A stretch of DNA of 33,200 nt, taken from assembly GCA_030685025.1 (NCBI GenBank), contig JAUXWC010000236.1, forward strand, positions 1 to 33,200. The letters are read 5' to 3'. Shown piece by piece: positions 1 to 8,459 of the stretch. Source of the stretch: Rhodoferax sp. (GTDB taxonomy: Bacteria > Pseudomonadota > Gammaproteobacteria > Burkholderiales > Burkholderiaceae_C). Both the position numbers and the translations under genes were made by a program. Every line of letters starts with the position of its first letter. The first letter of the stretch is position 1. The notes under the pieces are model-generated. The model saw only the letters and a list, made by a program, of their open reading frames with translations. It did not search any database and had not been told where the DNA came from.

Positions 1-174
1 GCCAACCTGCAGTACTCGGGCATTGTGTTTGCGGCGATCTACAGCCTGCTTTTGTTTGGCGACCAGATACCCCTGATCGGCTGGGCCGGCATGACGGTGA
101 TCATCGGCAGCGGCATCGCCGCCACTGTCCTGCGATCACGCGCCTTGCCCAATGCGCCGGCCGAGGAACACTGA
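1..174 (+). CDS. EamA/DMT-family transporter, C-terminal fragment (runs off window start)
   Basis: Frame 1 is open from the first base to TGA at 172-174 and encodes the last 57 residues of a membrane protein. Two hydrophobic segments are visible (about residues 8-20 and 26-44), joined by a short acidic loop (GDQIP). A basic cytoplasmic tail (LRSRAL) follows. The pattern of aromatic helix, acidic-Pro loop and Gly-rich last helix is typical of the final two helices of EamA (DUF6) drug/metabolite exporters. The substrate cannot be inferred. The next gene begins 17 nt later on the same strand, so the two may be cotranscribed. The family call rests on a short tail and is moderate. Confidence 0.6.
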   Translation, partial: ANLQYSGIVFAAIYSLLLFGDQIPLIGWAGMTVIIGSGIAATVLRSRALPNAPAEEH

Positions 175-191
175 TTTTCTTGATCCACACC

Positions 192-1043
192 ATGTACACG
201 ACACTCCTTTCCGTCCCGCAACTTCTGTCCCTCCAAACCAGTGGCCAGCCGCTGATGGTGTTTGACTGCAGCTTTGAGCTGATGCAGCCCGAAGCCGGTG
301 ACCAGCAGTACCTGGACACCCCCGTGCGCGCCGATCTGGACCAGCACCTGAGCGCGCCCAATGCCGCCAGCGACGCAGCCAGCGGCGGGCGCCATCCCTT
401 GCCCTCGCGCGAGGCCTTCGCCAACTGGCTGGGCAGCATTGGTTTCGATCCCTCGATGCAGGCCGTGGCCTACGACCGCCAGGGCGCCGTCTATGCCGGT
501 CGCCTGTGGTGGATGCTCAAGTGGCTGGGACACGAATCGGTGGCGGTACTCGACGGCGGCCTGCAGGCCTGGCAGGCGCAAGGTGGCGCCGTCAGCACCG
601 GCCTCGATGTGCCGGCGCGCGTCCCGAGCCACTTCGCGGTCGCGTCCCCACGGGCGGAATTGATCACTACACAGCAGGTCGAACGGCAGTTGGGGCGCCC
701 CGCGCAGACCCTGCTCGACGCGCGCGGCGAGCCGCGTTTTCGCGGCGAGGTGGAGCCCTTGGACCCCATCGCCGGACACATCCCCGGCGCACTGAATCGC
801 CCGTTTGGCAACAACTTCGGCGCTGACGGCAAGTTCAAGCCGGCGGCCACGCTGCGACAGGAATTTGATGCGCTGCTGGCGGGACGCGACGCGGCCAGCG
901 TCGTGCACCATTGCGGCAGTGGTGTGAGCGCAATACCCAACCTGATCGCCATGGAGCTGGCTGGATTGGGCCGCAGCGCCTTGTACGCCGGAAGCTGGAG
1001 CGAATGGTGCAGCGACCCGAGCCGGCCCATGGCGCAAGGCTAG
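192..1043 (+). CDS. sseA: Thiosulfate/3-mercaptopyruvate sulfurtransferase (tandem rhodanese)
   Basis: A 283-residue protein with two rhodanese domains. The N-terminal inactive domain (about 5-140) carries the VLDGGLQAW motif after the paired Trp residues (RLWWMLKWLG). The C-terminal catalytic domain (about 155-280) carries the active-site loop CGSGVSA with Cys241. The CGSGV-type loop fits 3-mercaptopyruvate sulfurtransferases (SseA/TUM1) better than the CRKGVTA loop of thiosulfate rhodaneses. The enzyme moves sulfane sulfur from mercaptopyruvate or thiosulfate to a thiol or cyanide acceptor in the cytoplasm. ATG at 192 is preferred over an in-frame TTG at 180, because the protein then starts at the usual family position. 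It follows the EamA gene closely. Donor specificity cannot be settled from sequence. Confidence 0.85.
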   Translation: MYTTLLSVPQLLSLQTSGQPLMVFDCSFELMQPEAGDQQYLDTPVRADLDQHLSAPNAASDAASGGRHPLPSREAFANWLGSIGFDPSMQAVAYDRQGAVYAGRLWWMLKWLGHESVAVLDGGLQAWQAQGGAVSTGLDVPARVPSHFAVASPRAELITTQQVERQLGRPAQTLLDARGEPRFRGEVEPLDPIAGHIPGALNRPFGNNFGADGKFKPAATLRQEFDALLAGRDAASVVHHCGSGVSAIPNLIAMELAGLGRSALYAGSWSEWCSDPSRPMAQG

Positions 1044-1134
1044 GCACAAGCAAAACGGTCCGGCCCGCGGCTGGGCATGGGGTTTCCACTCATTCGCGCC
1101 CGGCAATAATGCCTATCATGCGCAAGCGGCTGTA

Positions 1135-1150
1135 CCTGTGCCGCCACAGG
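1135..1150 (+). promoter_or_regulatory. Inverted repeat in leader of the nucleoside operon
   Basis: CCTGTG-CCGC-CACAGG forms a perfect 6-bp stem with a 4-nt loop, 55 nt before the first gene of the nucleoside operon. It lies in the 162-bp gap that must also contain that operon's promoter. It could be an operator half-site pair or an mRNA leader hairpin. There is no T-run, so it is not a classic terminator of the upstream gene. Function is unknown. Confidence 0.3.
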
Positions 1151-1205
1151 CTGGCGTGCTCACCCATAATGACGCCGTTCTCTTCAATCAACTGACAAGC
1201 AGACC

Positions 1206-2201
1206 ATGAAACTGACATCACTCTCCCTGGCACTGACGGCCACCCTGTTCGCACTGGGCGCGCAAGCAGCCGACCCCAAGTTGGCCCTCGTCTTCGGCGG
1301 CGGCGGCAAGTTCGACAAGTCCTTCAACCAGTCAGCCTTCGAGGGCGCGGAGCGCTTCAAGAAGGACACCAAGATTGGCTACCTGGAAGCGCAGATCACC
1401 AACGACGCGCAGTCCGAACAGGTGCTGCGCAACATGGCGCGCAAGGAAGTTGACCTGGTGGTGTCCATCGGTTTTTCCATGACCAAGGCGGTCGAGACGG
1501 TGTCCAAGGAATTCCCCAAGGTCAAGTTCATGCTGATCGACAGCGTGGTCAAAGCCGACAACGTCGACTCGGTGGTCTTCAAGGAGCAGGAAGGCTCCTA
1601 CCTGGTTGGGCTGGCCGCGGGCATGGCCAGCAAGACCCAGAAGGTCGGTTTCCTGGGTGGCATGGACATTCCCTTGATTCGCGCCTTTGCCTGCGGCTAC
1701 GCGCAAGGCGCCAAAGCCGTCAACAGCAAGATCGATGTCACCCAGAACATGGTGGGCACGACACCGGCCGCCTGGAGCGACCCCGCCAAGGGCGGCGAGT
1801 TGGCCCGCGCGCAGCTCGACCGCGGGGTTGACGTGCTGTTTGCCGCCGCTGGCGGCAGTGGCCTGGCGGCACTGCAAACGGTCAAGGACAAGGGCAAACT
1901 GGGCATTGGCGTGGACTCCAACCAGAACCACTTGTACCCGGGCAGCATCCTCACTTCGATGCTCAAACGGGTCGACAACGCCGTCTACGACGGCTTCAAG
2001 GCCGCCCAGGCCGGCACCTGGAAAGCCGGCGTCACGGTCAAGGGCCTCAAGGAAGGCGGCGTGGACTGGGCGCTGGACGAACACAACCGCAAACTGATCA
2101 CACCCGAGATGGAAAAACGCATCAACCAGGCCAAGCAGGACATCATCAGCGGCAAGGTCACGGTGGTCGACTACCGCGAAAAGAACAGTTGCCCGGTCTG
2201 A
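1206..2201 (+). CDS. BMP-family (PnrA/Med-like) nucleoside-binding periplasmic protein
   Basis: A 331-residue secreted binding protein. It has a clear Sec signal peptide (basic MK start, hydrophobic residues 5-19, AQA cleavage near residue 21). The mature part has the periplasmic-binding-protein fold of the BMP family. Family hallmarks include DKSFNQSA near the N-terminus, the GVDVLFAAAGGSG segment and the SNQNHLYPGSILTSM strand. There is no lipobox Cys, so it is a free periplasmic protein. BMP proteins bind nucleosides or related purines and deliver them to YufOPQ/NupABC-type permeases. The next five genes encode exactly that importer, plus ribokinase and nucleoside hydrolase, which supports a nucleoside substrate. 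Which nucleoside is bound is not determined. Confidence 0.9.
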   Translation: MKLTSLSLALTATLFALGAQAADPKLALVFGGGGKFDKSFNQSAFEGAERFKKDTKIGYLEAQITNDAQSEQVLRNMARKEVDLVVSIGFSMTKAVETVSKEFPKVKFMLIDSVVKADNVDSVVFKEQEGSYLVGLAAGMASKTQKVGFLGGMDIPLIRAFACGYAQGAKAVNSKIDVTQNMVGTTPAAWSDPAKGGELARAQLDRGVDVLFAAAGGSGLAALQTVKDKGKLGIGVDSNQNHLYPGSILTSMLKRVDNAVYDGFKAAQAGTWKAGVTVKGLKEGGVDWALDEHNRKLITPEMEKRINQAKQDIISGKVTVVDYREKNSCPV

Positions 2202-2218
2202 GCTGAACCGGCGCGTTT

Positions 2219-3769
2219 ATGACCCCGGTGGTCGAGTTCCGGCACGTCAGCAAGCAGTTCGGCGCGGTCAAGGCCAACCAGGACATCAGCTTCCCGGTGG
2301 CCAAGGGGTCGATTCACGGCATCGTCGGAGAAAACGGTGCCGGCAAGTCGACCCTGATGAGCATTCTGTACGGCTACTACCAGGCCGACAGCGGCACGAT
2401 CCTGCTGAACGGCGTGCCCGCCCGGATTCGCAACAGCCAGGACGCGATCCGCTTGAGGCTCGGCATGGTGCACCAGCACTTCATGCTGGTCGAGACCTTC
2501 ACGGTGCTGGAGAACATCATGCTCGGCGTCGAAGGCGGCATGGTGCTGGGCGCCAGCTTCAAGACCGCAGAGCAGAAACTGCGCGCCATTGCCGCCCAGT
2601 ACCAGCTTGACGTGGACCCGTTGGCGCGTATCGAAAACCTATCGGTCGGCGCGCAACAGCGGGTGGAGATCCTCAAGCTGATCTACCGCGGCGCCGACAT
2701 TCTGATTCTGGACGAGCCCACGGCGGTGCTTACGCCGCAGGAAGCCGAGTCGCTGTTTGCCATTCTTCGGCTGTTTCGGGAACAAGGCAAAACCATCATC
2801 CTGATCACCCATAAGCTGCAGGAAATCATGGCGGTCACCGATCGGGTGACAGTGATGCGCGCCGGCATGGTGGCCGGCGAGGTCGATACCGCCGCCAGCA
2901 GCCGCGAGGCGCTGGCCACCTTGATGGTGGGGCACGAGGTCAATGAGTACCTGGCCCGCGCGCCGCGCCCACCGGGTGAGCTGGTGCTGACGGTTGAACA
3001 ACTCGGCCTGACCGATGCGGCCGGCGTCAAGCAGCTTGATGGGCTGAGTTTTGACGTGCGCGCCGGCGAGATCGTCGCCATTGCAGGTGTTTCCGGCAAC
3101 GGCCAGACCCAGTTGCTCGAAGTGCTCAGTGGCATGAAGTTGCCCACCCAGGGCCAGGCCCGCCTGCTGGGCCAGAGCCTGCCCTGGCATGGACGAAAGG
3201 ACGCCGATGGCCTGCCCGCCGTGTTTCGCCAACTGGGCATTGCCCACGCCCCGGAGGACCGGCTGCGCGACGGCTTGATCAAGGATTTCAACGTGGCGAT
3301 GAACTGCGTGCTGGGCCACCAGCACCAGCCCGCGTTTGCACACGGCGTGCTGCTCGACACAGGTGCCATCCAGGCCCATGCCGAGCAACTAATTGCCGAT
3401 TTCGACGTGCGCCCGACCGACACCAGCCTGCGCGCGGCGCAACTTTCGGGTGGCAACCAGCAAAAAATCGTGTTGGGTCGCGAGATCGCCAGCCGACCGA
3501 AGCTGTTTCTGGTCGGGCAACCCACGCGCGGGGTCGACATCGGCTCGATCGAAATCATCCACCGGCGCCTGCTGGCCCTGCGCGAAGCCGACATTGCGAT
3601 CCTGCTGGTGTCGGTGGAGCTGGACGAGATCCGCACCCTGGCCGACCGTGTGCTGGTGATGTGTGGCGGGCGCATCACCGGTGAAGTGCGCAGTGAAGAC
3701 TTCGACATCGCCCGCATTGGCCTGATGATGGGCGGTGTGGTCAGCAAGGCCGCTTCGGCAAACGTATGA
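2219..3769 (+). CDS. Nucleoside-type ABC importer, double ATP-binding subunit (YufO/NupA-like)
   Basis: A 516-residue protein with two ABC ATPase domains in tandem, as in sugar and nucleoside importers. The first has Walker A GENGAGKST at 37-45, a variant signature LSVGAQQ and Walker B ILILDEPT. The second has a degenerate P-loop (GVSGNGQTQ), a good LSGGNQQK signature and Walker B ending LVGQPTRG. There Gln replaces the catalytic Glu, so only the first site is expected to be fully hydrolytic; this asymmetry is usual in the subfamily. It starts 17 nt after the binding-protein gene. Its stop overlaps the following permease start by 4 nt (ATGA), which indicates translational coupling. It energises nucleoside uptake at the inner membrane. 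Confidence 0.9.
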   Translation: MTPVVEFRHVSKQFGAVKANQDISFPVAKGSIHGIVGENGAGKSTLMSILYGYYQADSGTILLNGVPARIRNSQDAIRLRLGMVHQHFMLVETFTVLENIMLGVEGGMVLGASFKTAEQKLRAIAAQYQLDVDPLARIENLSVGAQQRVEILKLIYRGADILILDEPTAVLTPQEAESLFAILRLFREQGKTIILITHKLQEIMAVTDRVTVMRAGMVAGEVDTAASSREALATLMVGHEVNEYLARAPRPPGELVLTVEQLGLTDAAGVKQLDGLSFDVRAGEIVAIAGVSGNGQTQLLEVLSGMKLPTQGQARLLGQSLPWHGRKDADGLPAVFRQLGIAHAPEDRLRDGLIKDFNVAMNCVLGHQHQPAFAHGVLLDTGAIQAHAEQLIADFDVRPTDTSLRAAQLSGGNQQKIVLGREIASRPKLFLVGQPTRGVDIGSIEIIHRRLLALREADIAILLVSVELDEIRTLADRVLVMCGGRITGEVRSEDFDIARIGLMMGGVVSKAASANV

Positions 3770-4860
3770 ACGCCTACCCGCTGCCACGCTGGGCCACCAG
3801 CTTCGCCCTGCCACTGCTGAACCTGCTATCGGCCTTGCTGGTGGCCGCGCTGGTGATCTTCTTGCTGGGCGAACAACCCTGGCAGTCGATGGTGATCCTG
3901 GTCAAGGCTGCTTTTCTGAACGCCGAGGGCCTGGGCTACACGCTGTTTTATGCCAGCACCTTCATCTTTACCGGACTGGCGGTGGCCGTCGCATTGCACG
4001 CGGGCCTGTTCAACATTGGTGGCGAGGGTCAGATGTACATGGGTGGCCTGGGGCTGGCGCTGGTGGCGCTGAGCTTCGACGGCACGTGGAGCCCGTGGGC
4101 GCTGATTCCGCTGGCCATCCTGGCCTCTGCCGTGTTTGGCGCCGCCTGGGCGTTTCTGCCTGGCTACCTGCAGGCCAAACGCGGCGCGCACATCGTGGTG
4201 ACCACGATCATGTTCAATTTCATCGCGGCCTCGTTGATGAACTACATCATCGTCAGCCACATGATCGGGCCCGGCCAGCAATCCACCTCCAGCCGCCAGT
4301 TCCTGCCCAGCGCCTGGGTGCCGCGGCTCAACGAATGGCTGCCGGGCCTGGGCCAATCGCCCCTGAACATCACGCTGATCATGGCCCTGGTGGCCCTGGC
4401 CCTGTATGCGCTGGCGATCTGGCGCACACCCTGGGGCTACGGCGTGCGCGCGGTCGGACTTAACGCCCACGCAGCCCACTATGCAGGGGTGTCGATCAAG
4501 GGCGCCGTGATTGGCGCGATGATGATTTCCGGCGCATTGGCCGGCTTGGGCGCGGTCAACAGCGAGATGGGCTCGGGCCACCACCTGACGCTGAACTTCA
4601 CCGCCGGGGCGGGCTTCATCGGCATCGCCGTGGCGCTGATGGGGCGCAACCATCCGGTGGGTATCTTGTTGTCCGCCATCCTGTTCGGCGGCCTGATCCA
4701 GGGTGGCTTCGATCTGTCACTGGAGAAGCCCAACATTCCACCGGAGACCTTCATCTTCATCCAGGGTCTGATCATCCTGTTCTGCGGCGCCATGGAAAAC
4801 CTGTACGCGCCACTGTTGCACCGGCTGCTGGTTGGCCGACAAGCGAGCGCCCATGTTTGA
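3766..4860 (+). CDS. Nucleoside ABC transporter permease (YufP/NupB-like)
   Basis: A 364-residue polytopic inner-membrane protein of the BPD_transp_2 family (LivHM/RbsC-like fold). Many hydrophobic segments run from residue 15 to about 345. The segment LFNIGGEGQMYMGG near residues 83-96 and the G-V-R-A-V-G-L-N coupling region near 225-235 are characteristic. The start ATG overlaps the ATPase stop by 4 nt. The stop lies inside the start of the second permease (ATGTTTGA), so the two permease genes are translationally coupled and should form a heterodimeric channel. Substrate assignment follows from the flanking nucleoside genes rather than from the permease itself. Confidence 0.88.
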   Translation: MNAYPLPRWATSFALPLLNLLSALLVAALVIFLLGEQPWQSMVILVKAAFLNAEGLGYTLFYASTFIFTGLAVAVALHAGLFNIGGEGQMYMGGLGLALVALSFDGTWSPWALIPLAILASAVFGAAWAFLPGYLQAKRGAHIVVTTIMFNFIAASLMNYIIVSHMIGPGQQSTSSRQFLPSAWVPRLNEWLPGLGQSPLNITLIMALVALALYALAIWRTPWGYGVRAVGLNAHAAHYAGVSIKGAVIGAMMISGALAGLGAVNSEMGSGHHLTLNFTAGAGFIGIAVALMGRNHPVGILLSAILFGGLIQGGFDLSLEKPNIPPETFIFIQGLIILFCGAMENLYAPLLHRLLVGRQASAHV

Positions 4861-5821
4861 CGACATCCAACTCTCCAGCATCGTGGTGGCCATGGTACGC
4901 AACGTGCCGGTGCTGATCTTTGCCGCACTAGGCGGGCTGTTTGCTGAGCGCTCAGGCGTGGTGGACATCAGCCTGGAGGGCAAGATCCTGGCCAGCGCCT
5001 TTACCGCCGCCAGCGTCGCCTATGCCAGCCAGAACCCCTGGCTGGGCTTGCTGGCCGCCATGGCGGTGTCGTGCCTGCTGGCCATGCTGCACGGCCTGGT
5101 GTGTGTGCAGCAGCAGGGCAACCAATTGGTCTCGGGCATGGCAATCAACATCGCGGTCAGTGGCCTGACGTTTGTGCTGGCGCAGTACTTCTTTCAGCAA
5201 GGCGGGCGCACGCCCGATCTCGACGGCGGCCGCTTCGCGGTGATCAATCTGCCCGGCGCCGACGCGGTGGCGGGTGTTCCAGTGATCGGCTGGGTCTATG
5301 CCCGGCTGCTCAGCGGGCATACGCTGCTGGTGTACCTGGCCTTTGCCCTGGTGCCGCTGGTGCACTGGGTGGTCTACCACACGCGTTTTGGCCTGCGCCT
5401 GCGCGCCGTTGGCGAGAACCCGCATGCCGCCGACACGGCCGGTGTCAGCGTCGCCCTGACCCGCTACAGCGGCCTGCTGGTGGGCGGCGTGTTGTGCGCC
5501 TGTTCGGGCACCTATTTGGCGCTGGTGCAAAGCGGCTTCTTCCTGCGCGACATGTCCGCAGGCAATGGCTTCCTGGCCTTGGCCGCGCTGGTGTTCGGCA
5601 GTTGGCGCCCGCTCTACACCGCGCTGGGGTGCCTGATGTTCGCCTTCTTCAGCGCGGTGCAAGTGCAAATAGAAGGCATCGAGATCCCCGGCATCGGCAA
5701 GGTACCCGGCTCGCTGATCCAGATGATTCCCTATGTCTTCACGGTCATCATCCTGGCCGGTTTCATGGCCAAATCGGTGGCGCCCAAGGCCATCGGCACG
5801 CCGTTTGTCAAATCACGTTAA
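4853..5821 (+). CDS. Nucleoside ABC transporter permease (YufQ/NupC-like)
   Basis: A 322-residue second permease of the BPD_transp_2 family. It has the family N-terminal motif GLFAERSGVVDISLEG near residues 30-45, followed by about eight hydrophobic segments. The cytoplasmic coupling loop (LRLRAVGENPHAADTAG) is near residues 180-196. ATG at 4853 is chosen because it overlaps the preceding stop by 8 nt; an upstream in-frame TTG at 4832 is less likely. It pairs with the upstream permease. The next gene, ribokinase, starts 7 nt after the stop, which keeps transport and catabolism in one transcript. Confidence 0.88.
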   Translation: MFDDIQLSSIVVAMVRNVPVLIFAALGGLFAERSGVVDISLEGKILASAFTAASVAYASQNPWLGLLAAMAVSCLLAMLHGLVCVQQQGNQLVSGMAINIAVSGLTFVLAQYFFQQGGRTPDLDGGRFAVINLPGADAVAGVPVIGWVYARLLSGHTLLVYLAFALVPLVHWVVYHTRFGLRLRAVGENPHAADTAGVSVALTRYSGLLVGGVLCACSGTYLALVQSGFFLRDMSAGNGFLALAALVFGSWRPLYTALGCLMFAFFSAVQVQIEGIEIPGIGKVPGSLIQMIPYVFTVIILAGFMAKSVAPKAIGTPFVKSR

Positions 5822-5828
5822 CCTTCCC

Positions 5829-6764
5829 ATGATTCTTGTCGCAGGCTCGGCCAATCTTGATTTCGTCGTGCGCGCATCGCACATCCCCGCACCGGGCGAG
5901 ACCGTCCTGGGGCATGACTTCCAGACCTTCCCCGGCGGCAAGGGCGCCAACCAGGCGGTCGCCTGTGCCCGCGCTGGCGGGGCCGAAACACACATGCTGC
6001 TGGCACTGGGGTCAGACCCCTTCGCCACGCCGGTCGAGGCCTCGCTGCGGGACGCCGGCGTGCACTTGCACACCGTGCGCGCACCCGACCAACCCACCGG
6101 CACCGCCTTCATTTGTGTCTCCGACCTGGCCGAAAATGCGATCACGGTCGCTCCCGGCGCCAACAACGCCTTGTGTGCCGAGCACCTGCCCGCGCTCACC
6201 GGATTTAGCCACCTGCTGCTGCAACTGGAAACGCCGCTGGAGACCGTCACCGCCTACGCCCAGGCAGCGCGTGCGCAAGGCGTCACAGTCGTGCTCAATG
6301 CGGCGCCCGCACGCGCGCTACCAGCCGACTTGCTGGCGTTGGTCGACGTGCTGGTGGTCAACGAGGGTGAACTCGACACCCTCTCGCCGCAGCCCGGCAC
6401 CCTGGCGCAGAAACTGGAACGTCTGGCCGTCCCGTGCGGGGTGGTCACGCTGGGCGCACGCGGCTGCTGCGCGCGCCAAGGCGGCCGCTGGTGGCTGCAA
6501 GCCGGTTTTGCCGTCAACGCCCTCGACACCACCGCCGCCGGCGACACCTTCTGTGGCGCCCTGACCGCCGCCTTGCGCCGGCAGGAAACGCTGGCCGTTT
6601 CGCTGCGCCAGGCCAGCGCGGCCGGCGCGTTGGCTTGCACGCGCCTGGGTGCCCAGACCAGCATACCGACACAGGCCGAGGTAAGCGCCTTCCTGCGGAC
6701 GCAGCCCGACGCCAGCGAACACTCGCTCGCGGCCCTGCAACAGTATTGCGGCATGGCACCGTAG
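5829..6764 (+). CDS. rbsK: Ribokinase (PfkB family)
   Basis: A 311-residue sugar kinase that phosphorylates ribose to ribose 5-phosphate in the cytoplasm. PfkB hallmarks are the N-terminal strand VAGSANLDFV, the first signature GGKGANQ at 36-42, and the second signature DTTAAGDTF near residue 240, which contains the catalytic Asp and the anion hole. The AAGD form matches E. coli RbsK. ATG at 5829 is preferred because the protein then begins directly with the first beta strand. Within this operon it would consume ribose freed by the nucleoside hydrolase encoded next. Other PfkB sugars, such as deoxyribose, cannot be excluded, but the context favours ribose. Confidence 0.87.
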   Translation: MILVAGSANLDFVVRASHIPAPGETVLGHDFQTFPGGKGANQAVACARAGGAETHMLLALGSDPFATPVEASLRDAGVHLHTVRAPDQPTGTAFICVSDLAENAITVAPGANNALCAEHLPALTGFSHLLLQLETPLETVTAYAQAARAQGVTVVLNAAPARALPADLLALVDVLVVNEGELDTLSPQPGTLAQKLERLAVPCGVVTLGARGCCARQGGRWWLQAGFAVNALDTTAAGDTFCGALTAALRRQETLAVSLRQASAAGALACTRLGAQTSIPTQAEVSAFLRTQPDASEHSLAALQQYCGMAP

Positions 6765-6787
6765 CGCCGCCGTATCGACTCAATCCA

Positions 6788-6815
6788 GGGGCCGGTTGCC
6801 GGCCCCGACGTTTTT
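6788..6815 (+). terminator. Strong GC hairpin with short T-run inside the nucleoside operon
   Basis: A perfect 8-bp stem, GGGGCCGG (6788-6795) and CCGGCCCC (6799-6806), with a 3-nt loop. Four bases then precede TTTTT (6811-6815). It sits in the 69-nt gap between ribokinase and nucleoside hydrolase, which are otherwise in one co-directional block. It could act as a partial terminator or attenuator, or as an RNA-stability hairpin giving different expression of the last gene. The spacer before the T-run is longer than in ideal intrinsic terminators. Confidence 0.55.
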
Positions 6816-6833
6816 CCGGACCCAACCTTATTC

Positions 6834-7829
6834 ATGAGTCAAGTCCCCCAACACAAAGTCATCTTCGACACCGACCCCGGTGTCGACGACGCCATGGCGC
6901 TCTACTTCGCCCTGGCCCACCCCGCTATCGAGCTGGTGGGCATCACCACCACCTTTGGCAACGTCACGGTCGAGCAGGCTGCCAGCAACGCGCTGTACCT
7001 CACCGCCATCACCGAGCGCGAGATTCCCGTGACGCTGGGCGTCGCGGCGCCGCGGCACATGCCCCCCCACGCACCGCCCGACTTCATCCATGGCGGTGAC
7101 GGCCTGGGCAACCTCGCCAGCCGCGTCCCCACCAGCAAGCAGCTCGATCCGCGCAGCTCGGCCCAGTTCATCGTGGACATGGCCCGGGCCCAACCAGGCG
7201 AGATCACCTTGGTGGCCGTGGGTCCGTTGGGCAATCTGGCGCTGGCTCTGGAGCTGGAGCCCCGGCTGCCGCAGTTGTTGCGTGAAGTCATCGTGATGGG
7301 AGGCACCATCACCGAACCCGGCAATGTGTCACCCGTGGCCGAAGCCAATATCTGGAACGAACCCCACGCGGCGGACCAAGTATTTACGGCCGGCTGGAAG
7401 CTCACCATGGTCGGGCTCGATGTCACCCACCAGGTACGTGTAACGCTCTCGATGGTGGCGCGGATTGCCCAGCATCACCAACATGCCGCGACCGACGCGC
7501 TGCTGCACGCCGTCGAGTTCTACGCCAGGTTCTACACCGGCCTGTACGCGCACATCGCCCAGGAGCCGGGTTGCTTTGCGCACGACGTGCTGGCGTTCAT
7601 CTACCTGGTGCAACCGGAGTTGTTCGTGCTGGAATCAGGCGTGATGCGCGTCGCCACCGATGGTCTGGCCGTCGGCCAGACCATGCTGAACCGCCGCGAT
7701 TTCATCGCCTACCCGCAAGCCGGTTGGGGCCAGGGCCAAGCGGTCACGCAGGTCTGCATGCAGGTGGATGCAGCCAAGTCGGTTCAATTGTTCAACGACA
7801 CGCTGCTGTCGGACTGGCTCGCCGCCTGA
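6834..7829 (+). CDS. Inosine-uridine-preferring nucleoside hydrolase family enzyme
   Basis: A 331-residue N-ribohydrolase that splits the N-glycosidic bond of imported nucleosides into free base and ribose. The N-terminal calcium-binding motif DTDPGVDDA (Asp12, Asp14, Asp18, Asp19) is intact. The central VGPLGNLALAL and VIVMGGTITEPGN segments match the family. A late His-Asp pair (FAHDVLAF) supplies the remaining metal and ribose ligands. ATG at 6834 fits the usual start, about ten residues before the Asp cluster. It is the last gene of the import operon and provides the substrate for the upstream ribokinase. Base preference (purine or pyrimidine) cannot be read from the sequence. Confidence 0.9.
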   Translation: MSQVPQHKVIFDTDPGVDDAMALYFALAHPAIELVGITTTFGNVTVEQAASNALYLTAITEREIPVTLGVAAPRHMPPHAPPDFIHGGDGLGNLASRVPTSKQLDPRSSAQFIVDMARAQPGEITLVAVGPLGNLALALELEPRLPQLLREVIVMGGTITEPGNVSPVAEANIWNEPHAADQVFTAGWKLTMVGLDVTHQVRVTLSMVARIAQHHQHAATDALLHAVEFYARFYTGLYAHIAQEPGCFAHDVLAFIYLVQPELFVLESGVMRVATDGLAVGQTMLNRRDFIAYPQAGWGQGQAVTQVCMQVDAAKSVQLFNDTLLSDWLAA

Positions 7830-7892
7830 CTGGTCCTCGTATGTCGTGATCGCGCAAACCCCAACGCATGCCGGGTTCAGACGGTGTTTGGA

Positions 7893-8459
7893 TCAGGGTT
7901 TTCCCAGGAGACCCGCTTTAAGATCGTTCTGAACCGGACTCTTGCCCAACCAGACTTTCAGCAGTGCCCTGAAAAAGTCTTCGCCGGCAATCTCCTTGCC
8001 CAGGGGCTTGTTGTTCACGCTGACGTGCGTGCCCTTCTCGGGTATCCAATCAATCACGACGACCGAGCCGGCCTTGACATCGCCCATGCTTTGCATCATG
8101 GTGGAAAACACGCCGAGGCGGTCCTTGATCGCGGCCATTTCCAACTCGCTTGAGTTGTCTTCAATACCGCCAACAAATGCCTTGGCAAAGGTCTTGCCGT
8201 CGCCGTCCTTCAGCAAGTGCAGGGTGACACGCTTGGGGCCTTTGGAAGCGACGACGGCATCGGCGTCACTGGACTTGGACGCGAGATACAGCGCCGCAAC
8301 ATAACGTTTACCAAACTTGCTGCGCACACCCAGTCCGTTGACGACCAGGTCCACACCGCCAACTTTCACGGTGTCATCGAATTTGGCGCCTTCGGATTCA
8401 ACGGCAAATGCAAGGTTCAGTGAAAGTGCCGCGACTGTTGCTGCGATGAAACGTTTCAT
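7893..8459 (-). CDS. Exported chalcone-isomerase-like protein
   Basis: A 188-residue protein on the minus strand with a signal peptide (MKRF start, hydrophobic core, AFA cleavage near residue 19). The mature part has the chalcone-isomerase-like fold common in proteobacterial periplasmic proteins. Typical segments are VNGLGVRSKFGKRYVAALYL near residues 42-61, the central region with alternating charged residues, and the late FFRALLKVWLG helix. Bacterial members are not known to isomerise chalcones, and their role is unclear. ATG at 8459 is chosen over an upstream start at 8636 because AGGAG lies 8 nt before it and the signal peptide begins there. It is convergent with the nucleoside operon and divergent from the chemosensory module. 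Confidence 0.8.
   Translation of the reverse strand: MKRFIAATVAALSLNLAFAVESEGAKFDDTVKVGGVDLVVNGLGVRSKFGKRYVAALYLASKSSDADAVVASKGPKRVTLHLLKDGDGKTFAKAFVGGIEDNSSELEMAAIKDRLGVFSTMMQSMGDVKAGSVVVIDWIPEKGTHVSVNNKPLGKEIAGEDFFRALLKVWLGKSPVQNDLKAGLLGKP

Noticed and set aside
39-1106. Minus-strand open frame of 355 codons opposite the sulfurtransferase
   Set aside because: The plus strand encodes complete rhodanese domains. The antisense product has biased composition only.
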